Part shown: piece by piece, positions 21,649-33,479 of the stretch | Layout of the letters: the number at the start of each line of letters is the position of its first letter | How positions within the stretch are numbered: the first letter of the stretch is position 1 | From: Phyllostachys edulis | Taxonomy: Eukaryota > Streptophyta > Magnoliopsida > Poales > Poaceae | Length of the DNA stretch: 64,000 bases | Reading direction: 5' to 3' | Assembly: GCA_036346405.1 (NCBI GenBank) | Contig: CM070559.1 | Span: 38,167,889-38,231,888, forward strand | Made by a program: the position numbers and the translations under genes | The notes under the pieces: generated by a model | Database searches by the model: none | What the model saw: the letters and a program-made list of their open reading frames with translations, nothing else | Told to the model about the DNA's origin: nothing

Positions 21649-22954
21649 TACTACTACAGAAAAGGTCTTCACAGATGGTTCAAAAACGTCATCACAGACG
21701 GTTTCATGAGCCGTCTGAGTTTATGGGTTAGTAATGACATGAGGTCATCACAGACGGTTCAAAACGGTTTTTGAACCGTATGTGAAAAAAGCTATCACAG
21801 ACGGTTCTTGTTCAGAACCATCTGTGATAGTTTTTTTTCTATTGAAAAAAAAATGGATTTTGAGCCAAACCAATCAATTGCTGGACAGTAGTTTCCATAT
21901 GCAACCTCTAGCAAGACAACTAAATCTAATTAAAATTCTGATGGCAAACACATTATAGGAAAGGGAAACCAAAATGTTTCACGACGTCCCCTCCGAATGA
22001 GAAAAAAGAATAAAGTAACAAAGTTAAACTAGTTAGAAACCATCTATGCCTCCAAGCTCCTAAAGAACTCATCGGCTTCTTAGATTGGTCTTGTGAGCTC
22101 CTTTCTGTACCTCACCAGCATATCACAAGCTATTCTTGCATGTCGTCCGAGTTCGACTCAAGCTCGTCGACAAGGAGAGACGACTGAAAACCTCCGGCGG
22201 CGCTCCGACCTTAAGTAAAACAAAATTAAGATTATTATTTTTACAACAAACAACCAATAAATTGTGTATATTTTGGAGATATACACGTACCTTCTAGCAG
22301 TCTACCTCCTACGGCAGACAAGGAGCTCCTCCACATCCCTTCTCCTCATCGTCGTCGGCTATGTCTCCTCACTGAACCATGACGGGGAATCGAGGGTGGT
22401 CGCCGGAGCTCGGCGTTGGGAGGGGAGAGGGAGAGACTGATGGAAGACAAGGCTAGGGTGGCTATAATATATAAGGACAGCGCCAAAACATTTTGCCTCC
22501 CGCGCACGCTTTCAAAATTTTTCACCCTCCCGCGTTGCGAATCACAAACTGTTTCATACAAAAACCGTATATGATGACCGTAATACTTCACAGACAGTTT
22601 CATATAAAAATCATAAAGTTAGTGATTTCAAGCCATGGTAAAATCAGAAATACTTATCACAGACAGTTTTTAATACAAACCGTCTGTGATGAGAATGGGA
22701 AGTCATAGACGGTTCATGTTGAAAACCGTCCGTGAAGTATCACAGATGATTCTAAACAAGAACCGTTTATGATACTTTATAGACGGTTTTCAACACGAAC
22801 CATCTGTGATATTACTTCTTTACAGATGGTTTTTAGCGTAGCCAGTAACACAGATGGTCGCTAAACCAAAACTGTCTGTTATTGTATTTAATACAGACGA
22901 TTTTGGTCAACCATCTGTGATAAGGCGTCCAGTATTAGCCTTTTTGTAATAGTG
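21649..22954 (-). mobile_element. Non-autonomous CACTA element carrying a KNOX fragment (copy 2)
   Basis: The ends are TACTACTACAGAAAAGG (first base mutated from C) and GCCTTTTTGTAATAGTG. The flanking duplication ATA (21646-21648 and 22955-22957) matches exactly. It is the inverted counterpart of 7487-8824: the same subterminal repeats, the same TATA/leader region (about 22380-22480, minus) and the same KNOX block (22050-22212, minus). It interrupts the RNase H region of the minus-strand copia, so it inserted later than that element. Confidence 0.9.
22050..22212 (-). pseudogene. KNOX fragment captured by CACTA (copy 2)
   Basis: Read on the minus strand it gives VGAPPEVFSRL, closer to genuine class I KNOX (VGAPPEVxARL) than copy 1. 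After a stop and frame change comes VRYRKELTRPI*EADEFFRSLE, where the asterisk is an in-frame stop in place of glutamine. The exon end has GC instead of GT (ggaGGCATAG). The two copies carry different inactivating changes, so they decayed independently after one shared capture. Confidence 0.65.
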
Positions 22955-23240
22955 ATAGAGAAATACAAACTCAGTATAAGATTTGGCACTATGGGGATCA
23001 GACAAATAGCCATCATCCATATATCCCACCATGGTCAAGTTTTAGTCCTTCCGATAAAACAAACCAAGATCTTAGGAGAGTCTTAATGCCAGCCCAATGA
23101 CTTCTGGTTGGACCTACACTATGTGTAGCCAACAAGTTGATCGCAAACACAATATCAGGCCTGATGCAGTTCGCAAGGTACATCAGTGCTCGTATGGCGC
23201 TTAAGTCAATAGGCTTCGGCGATAGTAGATAGGTTCGTAG

Positions 23241-24377
23241 GAGGAATGAGTTGATAGCACCACACGATTAGTTGCACTTGTTCATGGCCACATTGCATAA
23301 TACTCTCACCATCGCGGTAAACTGCGGTGCACAGTCGTATGTAGCGAATAGATTGTTTTTTGTGGGTTGTTGTTCTCTATGGAAACCTTAAGAGTAGATC
23401 AATGTGATTGGTTCGGAATTGGGTTAATGTGATTAATCCGATGAATTTTCCAGACTCGATTTCGTAAATAGATTCAGGTCCCAAAAAATTATATAGTATT
23501 ATGTGTTCATATCGCCCGATAGAATTGGATTCTATGCGCAACATCTTTAGAAAGGATTGATGTGAATAGTATGACTCATTATGTATGTGATGCATGTATG
23601 AATTTTTATTTCCTGTGTATTATAGCCATGGGCTACACATTATTGTATAACGGTATGCGTGCCAACTTGTGATGCTTGATATTCTCATATGTAATTCACT
23701 ACTAGCTTTAAGGAGTAATTGTTTAGTAGATAAATATGGTGACCTCAAAAATGATGGCTCGGTGGACAGGAAGTGTGGTGATGGAGATTGTCATGTTAAT
23801 GATCATACTATCTCACAATTTAATTTGACTATCTATGAAAGTTTATCTATGTTCCTGTTATGCTATTACTCATGTTATTTATCATTAGATGTTTTGACAT
23901 GATAGAATAGTACCCCCTCAAAAAAAACTTGATGCCTTTCTAATTGTTGCGCCTATCATGATTTTGGTCGTTAATTGATAGGTTTGCCAAAGTACAGTGT
24001 CATTAACTATCTTAATAAGATAGGGTGGGTGTCGAACACCCACATGCATAGAGTTGGTTTAAGTTGACCAGGATATCAAAAAGTTTTTGGGCCTTGCGGC
24101 ATAGTATTGGTAGCGGGGGCATATTGATGCCACCCAACAAACAAGAGTTATATGAGATATGATTAGCAAGGGGTTATTTACCTACATCACTAGGTTTCTA
24201 GCAATGGTGCCAAAGCTCACTAGGACTTAATGAAATATGGATCTTAAACCCACTATATAAAGTTAAAGGGAAACTTGGTTTAAAACATATAGTGGCAGTA
24301 TCTTTTATTAAATTATTTAATAGAAGATTTTACATAAACATAGTACTGAATTTTTGCATATACATATTTTCTATTGT
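23241..24377. other. Copia leader region, no gene
   Basis: AT-rich sequence lies between the minus-strand copia remnant and the start of the plus-strand gag. It holds only short frames (23669-23902 plus, unrecognised). A candidate 3' splice site (ttttctattgtag) directly precedes the gag coding sequence at 24378. Confidence 0.35.
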
Positions 24378-26263
24378 AGATCAGGACACCTAGTACTTCC
24401 TCTGCTCCCGGTTTTAACTTGCGATCTATTCTTGAGAAAGAAAAACTAAATGGAACAAATTTCATTGACTGGTTTCGCTATCTGAGAATTGTTCTCAAAC
24501 AAGAAAAGAAAGAATATGTTCTAGAGGATCCTCATCCTACTGAACCAAATGCAGATGCTACTCGTGCTCAAAAGAATGCTTATGAGAAGCATTGTAATGA
24601 TGCAGTTGATGTACACTGTCTTATGCTTGCCGCCATAAGCTCTAAGCTTCAGAAGCAATATGAGACCATGAAGGCTTACAATATGATTTCGGGACCAGGC
24701 AAGTACAAAGAGGTACAATACCTCCAATGCATTATTTTCTTGCAGACTGTTAGAAGGTGGCCCGGTCAGTCCTCATGTGATCAAAATGATTGGTCACATT
24801 AAGAGCTTGGAAAAACTTGGTTTTCCCCTTAGTTAAGAGTTGGCTAGTGATGTGATTCTCTAATCGTTCCCTACGAGCTTTGAGCTAGTCACCTTGAATT
24901 TTTTATATGAATGATATGGAGAAGTCAATGACCAAGTTGCACGACATGCTTAAGAGTGCCGAGGAGAGCATCAAGAAGAGCTCTAATCATGTGATAATGG
25001 TTCAAAAGACTACTAGCTTCAAGAAGAAAGGTAAGTCTTGGGGCAAGGGAATGGGCACATGCAAGTCTCAGGATAAGCTCATGAGTCTCAAGGCTAAAAT
25101 TAAGAAACTCAACCTAGGCGCTAAGCCCGACACAGAATGCTACCATTGTTATGAAACTTGGCATTGGAAGAGGAATTATAAGAAGTACCTAGCAGAGATG
25201 AAAAAGAATAAGGGAAGTAAGACTTCTCGTTCAGGTATAAGTGTCATAAACATTAATCTCGCTATTTCTCCTACATGTTCCTGGGTATTTCATACTAGAT
25301 CGGTTGCTCATATTTGCAATTCAATGCAGGGATTGATGAGTACAAGTTTGGCGAGAGGCGAGGTTGATCTTCGTGTGTACAATGGAGCAAGAGTTGTTGC
25401 GTTGGTTGTTGACACTTTACCATTATCTTTACCTTGAGATTAGTTTTAGAATTAAATAATTGTTATTATGTTCTTGCCTTAAGCAAAAACATTATTTATG
25501 TTTCATGTTTAGGAGCATAAGGTTGTGAGTTCAGAATAAAGAACAATTATTGTTCAATTTATTTCGATGAAATGCTTTATGGTAATGTTTCATTGGTGAA
25601 TGGATTATATGTTTTGAATCTCGAAGATGTGCACATCTATAACATTAATGCTAAGAGGCTTCAACCTAATGATTTGAATCACACTTTTATTTGGCATTGT
25701 CATCGAGATCATATGAATGAGAAGCACATGATGAAGATCTATAAAGATGGTCTTCTAAACTCATTTGATTTTCAATCAATTGAAACATGTGAATCTTGTT
25801 TACTTGGCAAAATGACAAAGACACCTTTCACAGATATGGGTGAAAGGGCAAATAACTTATTGGCCCTATACGGATGTATGTGGACCAATGAGCACAACAA
25901 ACAGAGGTGGTTTTTAGTACTTCATAACTTTTACTGATGACTCTAGTAGATATGGTTACATCTTCTTAATGAGGCATAAGTCTGAATCTTTTGAAAAGTT
26001 CAAAGAATGTCAGAATGACGTATAGAATCAACTTAGCAAAACAATTAAATTTCTATGATCATATCGTGGAGGTGAATATTTAAGCTATGAGTTTTGTGAT
26101 CATCTAAAACAATGTAGAATTGTATCACAACTAACTCCGCCGGGAACACCTCAAAGGAATGGGGTGTCGAACAGCGGAACCATACATTGTTGGATATGAT
26201 TCACCAATGATGCATCAATATGATCTTCTATTGTATTTTGGGGATACGCTTTAGAAACAAACT
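24378..26263 (+). pseudogene. Angela-like copia gag-protease-integrase N-part (duplication copy A)
   Basis: Plus-strand Ty1-copia polyprotein, broken into several frames. In order: gag (LRSILEKEKLNGTNF, KQEKKEYVLEDPHP, AYEKHCNDAVDVHCLMLA; 24420-24700), gag C-part (24907-25130), a zinc knuckle whose last cysteine is tyrosine (CYHCYETWHWKRNY, TAT at 25180-25182), protease (WVFHTRSVAHIC near 25283, where the family has DTGS so the catalytic Asp is lost), GAG-pre-integrase (WHCHRDHMNEKH...CESCLLGKM; 25690-25815) and an integrase piece with TPPGTPQRNGV (26135-26165). It stops at 26263, where an unrelated LTR begins. It lies within the tandem duplication that starts at 24499. Confidence 0.8.
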
Positions 26264-26730
26264 TGATGAGGACATCCCTAGCACTTACACTTACATAATA
26301 GCACATACACATGATTTGAGGAATGATAAGGTGAATCCATTTATTGAGAACTCATTCTTTGATAAAAGGACTTTGATGTTGCCTAATTGTTTAAATCATG
26401 ATTGTAGGATTGCTAGATGTTCACAAGTTGTCCGAGGTGAGGGAGGAAGGCACCACAAGGGAGGAAGAATTGCATACTTGCAAGAGCTTCAGCCAAGAAG
26501 TGAAGCAAGCAAAGGAAAAGCCTTCGACCAAGAGGAGAGGAGAAGCTTTTGGCTAGCACGCCCAAGCCAAGGACCACGACTAAGGAGGCAACTAGCCGCA
26601 TGGGTTAGCCAAGGGGGAAGCCAAGTGGGCACAAAGGCTAAGCAAAGGGAGAGCCAAGGAGGGAGGCATACAGCCCAAGGTGGGTTTCATCTAGGCCTAG
26701 ACATGAGGGAGGGCAATTGGACTCCAATAC
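26264..26730 (+). mobile_element. Left piece of an LTR inserted in the copia integrase (copy A)
   Basis: It begins TGATGAGGACATCCC immediately after the copia integrase sequence (ctttagaaacaaact) and continues to the AATAC at 26726-26730, where the next LTR begins. This is the duplicated copy of 29071-29537; the remainder of this LTR lies at 46236-46860. The frame 26220-26735 is repeat-derived, with a basic, serine/glutamine-rich tail, and is not a gene. Confidence 0.65.
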
Positions 26731-27308
26731 TGTAACACCCCAGCCCAACATAGAGCCTAGGATGCTACTAAACTACCTTACAGAACAACTTGACTTCAAA
26801 TTTCTCACAAAATGTCAGCAACACATTCAACAACGAATGATTTAGTTCTAATCATCGACATCTAGCACAAGCTATAATGAGCCAAGTTAAAGAATATTAT
26901 CTCTCAATTATTAATAATCTAAGCATGTGTCTTTCTCTTTATCAGCTAAAACCAAAGCATACGACTAGACTACACAACGGGAGCAAATATTTAACAAATA
27001 AATCTATAGCATCAAGATTCATCAGAATTACGAGGATGTAAGTCTCCAATCAAACTAGTTATTCAATCAAATGTAATTAAATGAACCAATAAGTGAGGTT
27101 TAAAAGCATAAACAGTTCATCCACGAATACAAGGGAACCAACCACCACCAAGGATGGACACGATCGAATCTAAAGGAATTATCATGAACTTGAAGTTTTA
27201 GATAAATGAGCTAATTTATTTGCTGTGGGTGAATAAGTGTGGAGCGCACAATACTACCCCTTCCCATGCATATCGCTGCCTTGAGTGGTACCTAAAAGAA
27301 CAACAGCA
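26731..27308 (-). mobile_element. Partial gypsy LTR, 578 bases, at the duplication junction
   Basis: It begins TGTAACACCCCAGCCC directly after AATAC (26726-26730), matching the intact LTR at 44150 more closely than copy B does (copy B has CACCCAAATTTC at this place). It is cut at ACAAG where copy B of the duplication starts, so it was generated by the tandem duplication rather than by a separate insertion. Confidence 0.85.
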
Positions 27309-27313
27309 ACAAG

Positions 27314-29070
27314 AAAAGAAAGAATATGTTCTAGAGGATCCTCATCCTACTGAACCAAATGCAGATGCTACTCGTGCTCAAAAGAATGCTTATGAGAAGC
27401 ATTGTAATGATGCAGTTGATGTACATTGTCTTATGCTTGCCGCCATAAGCTCTAAGTCTGCGAAGCAATATGAGACCATGAAGGCTTACAATATGATTTG
27501 GGACCAGCAAGTACAAAGAGGTACAATACCTCCAATGCATTATTTTCTTGCAGATTTGTTAGAAGGTGGCCGGTCGGTCCTCATGTGATCAAAATGATTG
27601 GTCACATTAAGAGCTTGGAAAAACTTGGTTTTCCCTTAGTTAAGAGTTGGCTAGTGATGTGATTCTCTAATCGTTCCCTTCGAGCTTTGAGCTAGTCACC
27701 TTGAATTTTTTATATGAATGATATGGAGAAGTCAATGACCAAGTTGCACGACATGCTTAAGAGTGCCGAGGAGAGCATCAAGAAGAGCTCTAATCATGTG
27801 ATAATGGTTCAAAAGACTACTAGCTTCAAGAAGAAAGGTAAGTCTTGGGGCAAGGGAATGGGCACATGCAAGTCTCAGGATAAGCTCATGAGTCTCAAGG
27901 CTAAAATTAAGAAACTCAACCTAGGCGCTAAGCCCACGAGAATGCTACCATTGTTATGAAACTTGGCATTGGAAGAGGAATTGTAAGAAGTACCTAGCAG
28001 AGATGAAAAAGAATAAGGGAAGTAAGACTTCTCGTTCAGGTATAAGTGTCATAAACATTAATCTCGCTATTTCTCCTACATGTTCCTAGGTATTTCATAC
28101 TAGATCGGTTGCTCATATTTGCAATTCAATGCAGGGATTGATGAGTACAAGTTTGGCGAGAGGCGAGGTTGATCTTCGTGTGTACAATGGAGCAAGAGTT
28201 GTTGCGTTGGTTGTTGACACTTTACCATTATCTTTACCTTCAGGATTAGTTTTAGAATTAAATAATTGTTATTATGTTCTTGCCTTAAGCAAAAACATTA
28301 TTTATGTTTCATGTTTAGGAGCATAAGGTTGTGAGTTCAGAATAAAGAACAATTATTGTTCAATTTATTTCGATGAAATGCTTTATGGTAATGTTTCATT
28401 GGTGAATGGATTATATGTTTTGAATCTCGAAGATGTGCACATCTATAACATTAATGCTAAGAGGCTTCAACCTAATGATTTGAATCACACTTTTATTTGG
28501 CATTGTCATCGAGATCATATGAATGAGAAGCACATGATGAAGATCTATAAAGATGGTCTTCTAAACTCATTTGATTTTCAATCAATTGAAACATGTGAAT
28601 CTTGTTTACTTGGCAAAATGACAAAGACACCTTTCACAGATATGGGTGAAAGGGCAAATAACTTATTGGCCCTATACGGATGTATGTGGACCAATGAGCA
28701 CAACAAACAGAGGTGGTTTTTAGTACTGCATAACTTTTACTGATGACTCTAGTAGATATGGTTACATCTTCTTAATGAGGCATAAGTCTGAATCTTTTGA
28801 AAAGTTCAAAGAATGTCAGAATGACGTATAGAATCAACTTAGCAAAACAATTAAATTTCTATGATCATATCGTGGAGGTGAATATTTAAGCTATGAGTTT
28901 TGTGATCATCTAAAACAATGTAGAATTGTATCACAACTAACTCCGCCGGGAACACCTCAAAGGAATGGGGTGTCTGAACGACGGAACCATACATTGTTGG
29001 ATATGATTCAGTCAATGATGCATCAATATGATCTTCTATTGTATTTTGGGGATACGCTTTAGAAACAGCT
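27314..29070 (+). pseudogene. Angela-like copia gag-protease-integrase N-part (duplication copy B)
   Basis: This is the same polyprotein remnant as at 24499-26263, beginning inside gag (EKKEYVLEDPHPTEPN). It keeps the final zinc-knuckle cysteine (TGT, near 27985) that is tyrosine in copy A. It has its own frameshift just upstream (cccacgagaatgc for cccgacacagaatgc) and a stop in the protease flank (tcctagg for tcctggg). Integrase sequence ends at 29070 (...gctttagaaacagct), where the solo LTR starts, and resumes at 46861. Confidence 0.8.
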
Positions 29071-29537
29071 TGATGAGGACATCCCTAGCACTTACACTTA
29101 CATAATAGCACATACACATGATTTGAGGAATGATAAGGTGAATCCATTTATTGAGAACTCATTCTTTGATAAAAGGACTTTGATGTTGCCTAATTGTTTA
29201 AATCATGATTGTAGGATTGCTAGATGTTCACAAGTTGTCCGAGGTGAGGGAGGAAGGCACCACAAGGGAGGAAGAATTGCATACTTGCAAGAGCTTCAGC
29301 CAAGAAGTGAAGCAAGCAAAGGAAAAGCCTTCGACCAAGAGGAGAGGAGAAGCTTTTGGCTAGCACGCCCAAGCCAAGGACCACGACTAAGGAGGCAACT
29401 AGCCGCATGGGTTAGCCAAGGGGGAAGCCAAGTGGGCACAAAGGCTAAGCAAAGGGAGAGCCAAGGAGGGAGGCATACAGCCCAAGGTGGGTTTCATCTA
29501 GGCCTAGACATGAGGGAGGGCAATTGGACTCCAATAC
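29071..29537 (+). mobile_element. Solo LTR inserted in copia integrase, left part
   Basis: It begins TGATGAGGACATCCC. Its right part (46236-46860) ends CACCTCCGTATCA. The element thus has TG...CA ends, is about 1.1 kb when the gypsy insertion is removed, and is flanked by CAGCT (29066-29070; AAACT in copy A) and CAACT (46861-46865), a 5-base duplication with one mismatch. On either side the copia integrase frame is continuous (...YFGDTLET | TAFILNRVPSKAVEKTP...). Orientation is uncertain; 46560-46640 has U5-like wording ('gaagagcttgcgagttcttgtctacc') on plus. Confidence 0.7.
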
Positions 29538-30489
29538 TGTAACACCCAAATTTCAACATAGAGCCTAGGATGCTACTAAACTACCTTACAGAACAACTTG
29601 ACTTCAAATTTCTCACAAAATGTCAGCAACACATTCAACAACGAATGATTTAGTTCTAATCATCGACATCTAGCACAAGCTATAATGAGCCAAGTTAAAG
29701 AATATTATCTCTCAATTATTAATAATCTAAGCATGTGTCTTTCTCTTTATCAGCTAAAACCAAAGCATACGACTAGACTACACAACGGGAGCAAATATTT
29801 AACAAATAAATCTATAGCATCAAGATTCATCAGAATTACGAGGATGTAAGTCTCCAATCAAACTAGTTATTCAATCAAACAGAATTAAATGAACCAATAA
29901 GTGAGGTTTAAAAGCATAAACAGTTCATCCACGAATACAAGGGAACCAACCACCACCAAGGATGGACACAGTCTGAATCTAAAGGAATTATCATGAACTT
30001 GAAGTTTTAGATAAATGAGCTAATTTATTTGCTGTGGGTGAATAAGTGTGGAGCGCACAATACTACCCCTTCCCATGCATATCGCTGCCTTGAGTGGTAC
30101 CTAAAAGAACAACAGCAACAAGTGTGAGTCCACGACTCAGCAAAGTACAACAGTGGTACAAAACAAGTCATCACGACCAACAAATGAAGTAAACAATTCC
30201 TCATATGAACATCAGCAATGACCATAAATACAACTCACATACTTGAATGCAATGCAAATGTCAAGCACTACAACATGAACACCCTTTTAGCAACGCATAT
30301 ATGCGTTAGTAGAAGTCCAAATAAATGTTGTTAGGGTCTATACCAACTCATTTGGTATGCGTTGCCATTGAGGCCTTTGCCAAGGTCTGTGACAACACAT
30401 ATACAAGCGTTGGTAACATGTAAATAAAAGCGATGTAAGGTTGCAACGCATATTTTGATATAGTGGCAACATATACATATATATATATA

Positions 30490-30882
30490 TAGGAAAAATA
30501 CTTTCTACTCCCGGGTGTAGTTACTCCCACTTCTGATATACCACCTAAAAGAACTTACATACTCCTTTATCACTTTGGGTATACTCATATACTAATTATA
30601 AGATACTCCAATGTGAACAACATGAAAAAATTGCAAGAGAGTCTATAGTTTTTAGCATATTTTGTAAATACATTCATATTCGCACGTAAAAAGGAGTATG
30701 TCATATAAAAAGGAGAATGACTAAAAAATTGTACATACCACCCCTAAAAAGGTGTCAATACCACCTAGGTGGTCTTATATACTCGTATACTACACATATA
30801 TACTCTCAGTTGCACAAGATACTCCCTACGTTGTGAGATACGAAATAGGGAGTAACTACACCCGGGAGTAGGAAAAAGGCTT

Positions 30883-30887
<5 letters not shown>
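30490..30887. mobile_element. MITE nested in the CACTA element
   Basis: The termini are near-perfect inverted repeats: ATAGGAAAAATACTTTCTAC then TCCCGGGTGTAGTTACTCCC on the left, mirrored by GGGAGTAACTACACCCGGGA then GTAGGAAAAAGGCTTCCTAT on the right. It is flanked by TA-rich sequence. There is no coding potential. A diverged relative lies at 12559-12728. Confidence 0.8.

Positions 30888-30921
<34 letters not shown>
30888..30921. repeat. (TA)n microsatellite
   Basis: Pure TA repeat adjoining the MITE's right end. Confidence 0.9.
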
Positions 30922-30924
<3 letters not shown>

Positions 30925-30984
30925 TTGGCATTGGACACTAGCAAATCGCTTCTAGGATTGTTTACAACGCATCTAATCATTGCA

Positions 30985-32360
30985 AAAGGTGTCCTTTTCA
31001 TGTCCAGGCTGGACTTATCAATTAGGGCCCACAGGGTTAAATAAAACACACATATCAAAGTGTATGAATTTTTTTTCATTGACATCAACAAAAAATTGTT
31101 TCATTACAAAGAATTTCCAACTAGCTTCACAAGTCTAGACTCGAGGCATGCACAGTTGGTACTATCATGATCTAATAACATAATACGTCCTAAAACATAA
31201 ATGTAAGTACATATCTATACTTCTAGTGGAAAGTCTTTGTTCTCTATGCCCCTGTGGTTCTATAAAAAAATTCATTCCCCAGCATTCTCCATTCTACACA
31301 CAAGTTTGCCGAACAGTCCAAACCATCAACATATCTTCTCAATCAGAAGAGAAATAAAATGCTTTTAGTGCATTATTAAAGTAAAATATAACATTCCAAC
31401 TCTTCCAAACAGATCACGGTGTTGGCGTGCATCTAAGTAAAGGAAAGTACATGATTTTGATTATTTCATAACAATTCCAACCATGATTGAATGACTAAAG
31501 GTAGGGTCACAAGAATTGTCGTGCAAGGTTTCAATTTAATTGTGATATTTTTCAAATGGTCTCGAGGTGAAGGTACAAAAAGTCATGATGACAAATGAAT
31601 TCATTCAAACTTAATACCAATGGCGACTTATAATCGACATCCTTTGGTTTCTCTACAGAACCTCCAATTGCAAGGCCACCTTGATTAATATTAATCAAAT
31701 GATGCAAGTTGAGGATACAGTAGCAAGGAAGTACCTAGTGGTCAAACATCTTCCTTTGCCCGAGTCTTGAGCGATCAAACATGCATTCTAATACCTAAAG
31801 TGTAACACATCAGCACCATTGCGATTCAACTTGCTAGACGCTAGCCATCCATATCAACCACTGCTGGGAATACTCGTTCAAGAAGAACTGGGGTAGACAG
31901 ATCTTGAGGCATCAAATGTTCACCAAAGATCGCCAACCAAGTGCCAACAGCTCCACTCTAGAGTAATATCTGGCTGAAGATGGGAATCAATCAATCCCAT
32001 TTACAATTGAGTTGGGTCAATTACTGATGTTGCGTGATCTGATTACGAAAAGGCACAAAGAGAAGGTTGCTCTCTTGAATTCCTCTTATAGTTTCCTACT
32101 TTTTCCTTTCAAACAACATGTGCACATCACTTGCACCCTATTTAGGTGTTACTCATCTTACTCATCTTGGCTTGCATTTGGTCAGCGAGAACAACTTATT
32201 TTGGCACGTGAAATAGAGTTAGCTCAAGCTAAAAGGAAGTACGATGCTAAAGGATAAGTATACACTCTTAATAACATTTATTTATACATTTAACAGCATG
32301 TGATTTATCTAGCAAGACATAAGAAAGCAGAAAAGTGAAATATATGCTCTTGCCGCAGAC
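30985..32360. other. Interior of the CACTA element, no gene recognised
   Basis: AT-rich sequence. The frame 32012-32257 (plus) ends REQLILAREIELAQAKRKYD, a charged helical-looking stretch that could be a captured exon. I cannot identify it or show splice sites. Confidence 0.3.
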
Positions 32361-33329
32361 CTTTAGATCTTGCCATGATGCAGAAGAAGGTAGTCCAGTA
32401 ATCAGAACTGTAAAAGATGCACAAACGATTTCAGTTTGTTAAAAGAGAGTAGAGCATTCAGTACCTGATTTCAGTTTTAATTTTGTATCACATATCACGA
32501 TACTCTGAATGCTTAGATACACCACCACGGCGTCCTCTACCACCATAGCTGTTAGAAACAAAAGAAGAGTGACCTCTCCCATCATGTGCGAGTTCCACCT
32601 GAGCGTAGTGAGCATCAGACATGTGAACTCAAAAGTGTTAACTACAAAACCGCACTACACCTACCCTCAGCTGGTTCCCATCAAAGTTGTAGCCATCCTG
32701 TCCATGAATTGCATCTTTAGCATGACGGGGATCTTCAAACAGTTAGTATACTCTACAAATTCTCCATTCACATCAAGAGGTTAGATTACTTGTTGGTAAC
32801 CTCAGACCAATCTAGTAGTAATCAATAAAGAGGACAGACAAATTTAAAGAACCCAATCATATTGAAACAAGTTACCTCAACAAAAGCATAACCAGGCGGC
32901 CTTGGGGAAATCTTCAAGTCGATATCAACTATCCGCCCATACTGCATGGAAAATTTTGCAATATTAGATCTTCACACAATTGCAGTGATATTTCTAATCA
33001 CATGGCTACAATTCATTAATTAAAGTGAATGGCGCAACCATGAATGCTGGCCTTCAGCACTTCAAAAACTGAAATTTGCTAAACTAGCAGTCTATATAAA
33101 CAACAAGTTCTTCCGATGTCCCAAGAAAAAGAACAGGCAAATACACCAGAGTCCTAACTAGTTTACGCCTCGCACATCATTGGCTCCTTGTTTTCAAGAT
33201 AGTAGAAGATGGATAAGGAACTGGAGCCACCAACCTTGTAGAAGAGATCCTCCACCTCTCTCTCCTTGATATCGCTAGGGAGGTCGCCGACGAAATTGTC
33301 CGGCTCCAAATACCACTCATCCTTCCTTG
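32361..33329 (-). pseudogene. Captured SR splicing-factor (SRSF1/SR30/SR34-type) gene segment, introns retained
   Basis: Five exons in order on the minus strand match plant SF2/ASF-like SR proteins. Exon at 33329-33235: MSGIWSRTI then, after a one-base loss, VGDLPSDIKEREVEDLFYK (RRM1, RNP2). Exon at 32941-32876: YGRIVDIDLKISPRPPGYAF (RNP1). Exon at 32739-32665: FEDPRHAKDAIHGQDGYNFD. Exon near 32598-32490: VELAHDGRGHSS...GGRGRRGG...EYR (glycine hinge). Exon at 32407-32361: LITGLPSSASWQDLK, containing the pseudo-RRM signature SWQDLK. AG/GT borders are kept at most exons, and one donor looks mutated (GT to AT after exon 4). The rest of RRM2 and the RS domain are missing. Retained introns show capture of genomic DNA. 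The frameshift near 33303 and the missing 3' half make it a pseudogene. Confidence 0.88.
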
Positions 33330-33479
33330 CTGCAACATATCAACCAAAAGAGCACAATTATTACTATTAAAGGATGATGTACAGAAATGCAGCATTCAGA
33401 TACAACCAAAAAAAGAGCCATCAAACAAAGCTGAAATATGCAACACAATTGAAAGTGGAAAAACACACAAGAATCAGAA

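Larger units (their letters stand above)
20641..23240 (-). pseudogene. Second copia element, minus strand, pol 3' end (RT/RNase H) and LTR edge
   Basis: On the minus strand, 23215-23020 reads PIDLSAIRALMYLANCIRPDI, then LATHSVGPTRSHW, the end of the copia reverse transcriptase/RNase H linker (consensus PYLSAIGALMYLANxTRPDIAF). After the CACTA insertion the frame resumes at 21645-21300 with NHPEIITLYEATYECVWL and IQKSCGI, the C-terminal RNase H segment. Further on, CCAAGGAGGAG|TGTTACGAAATCC (near 20941-20960) is a plausible polypurine tract and LTR start, with LTR sequence continuing to about 20650. Many stops and frame changes show it is dead. The element lies in the leader of the plus-strand copia. 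Confidence 0.75.
24499..27308 (+). repeat. 2.81-kb tandem duplication, copy A
   Basis: Copies A and B run side by side with identical order and few differences. The start (acaag|aaaagaaagaatatg) lies in the copia gag and the end lies 578 bases inside a gypsy LTR. The word ACAAG occurs at the left boundary (24499-24503), the A/B junction (27309-27313) and the right boundary (30118-30122), a microhomology signature. Spacing is 2810 and 2809 bases. Confidence 0.9.
27309..30117 (+). repeat. 2.81-kb tandem duplication, copy B
   Basis: Second copy of 24499-27308. The differences are not evenly spread. They sit in a handful of tight clusters (for example gtctgaacgacgg versus gtcgaacagcgg, cattcagtcaatg versus cattcaccaatg, cacagtctgaat versus cacgatcgaat), with long identical stretches between. 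Copy B runs on without interruption into the rest of the gypsy LTR, so B is the copy attached to the original right flank. Confidence 0.9.

Noticed and set aside
26220..26735. 171-codon frame in duplication copy A (also 29123-29542)
   Set aside because: It runs from copia integrase through an LTR start into LTR sequence; the basic repetitive tail is LTR-derived and the two copies are simply the duplication.
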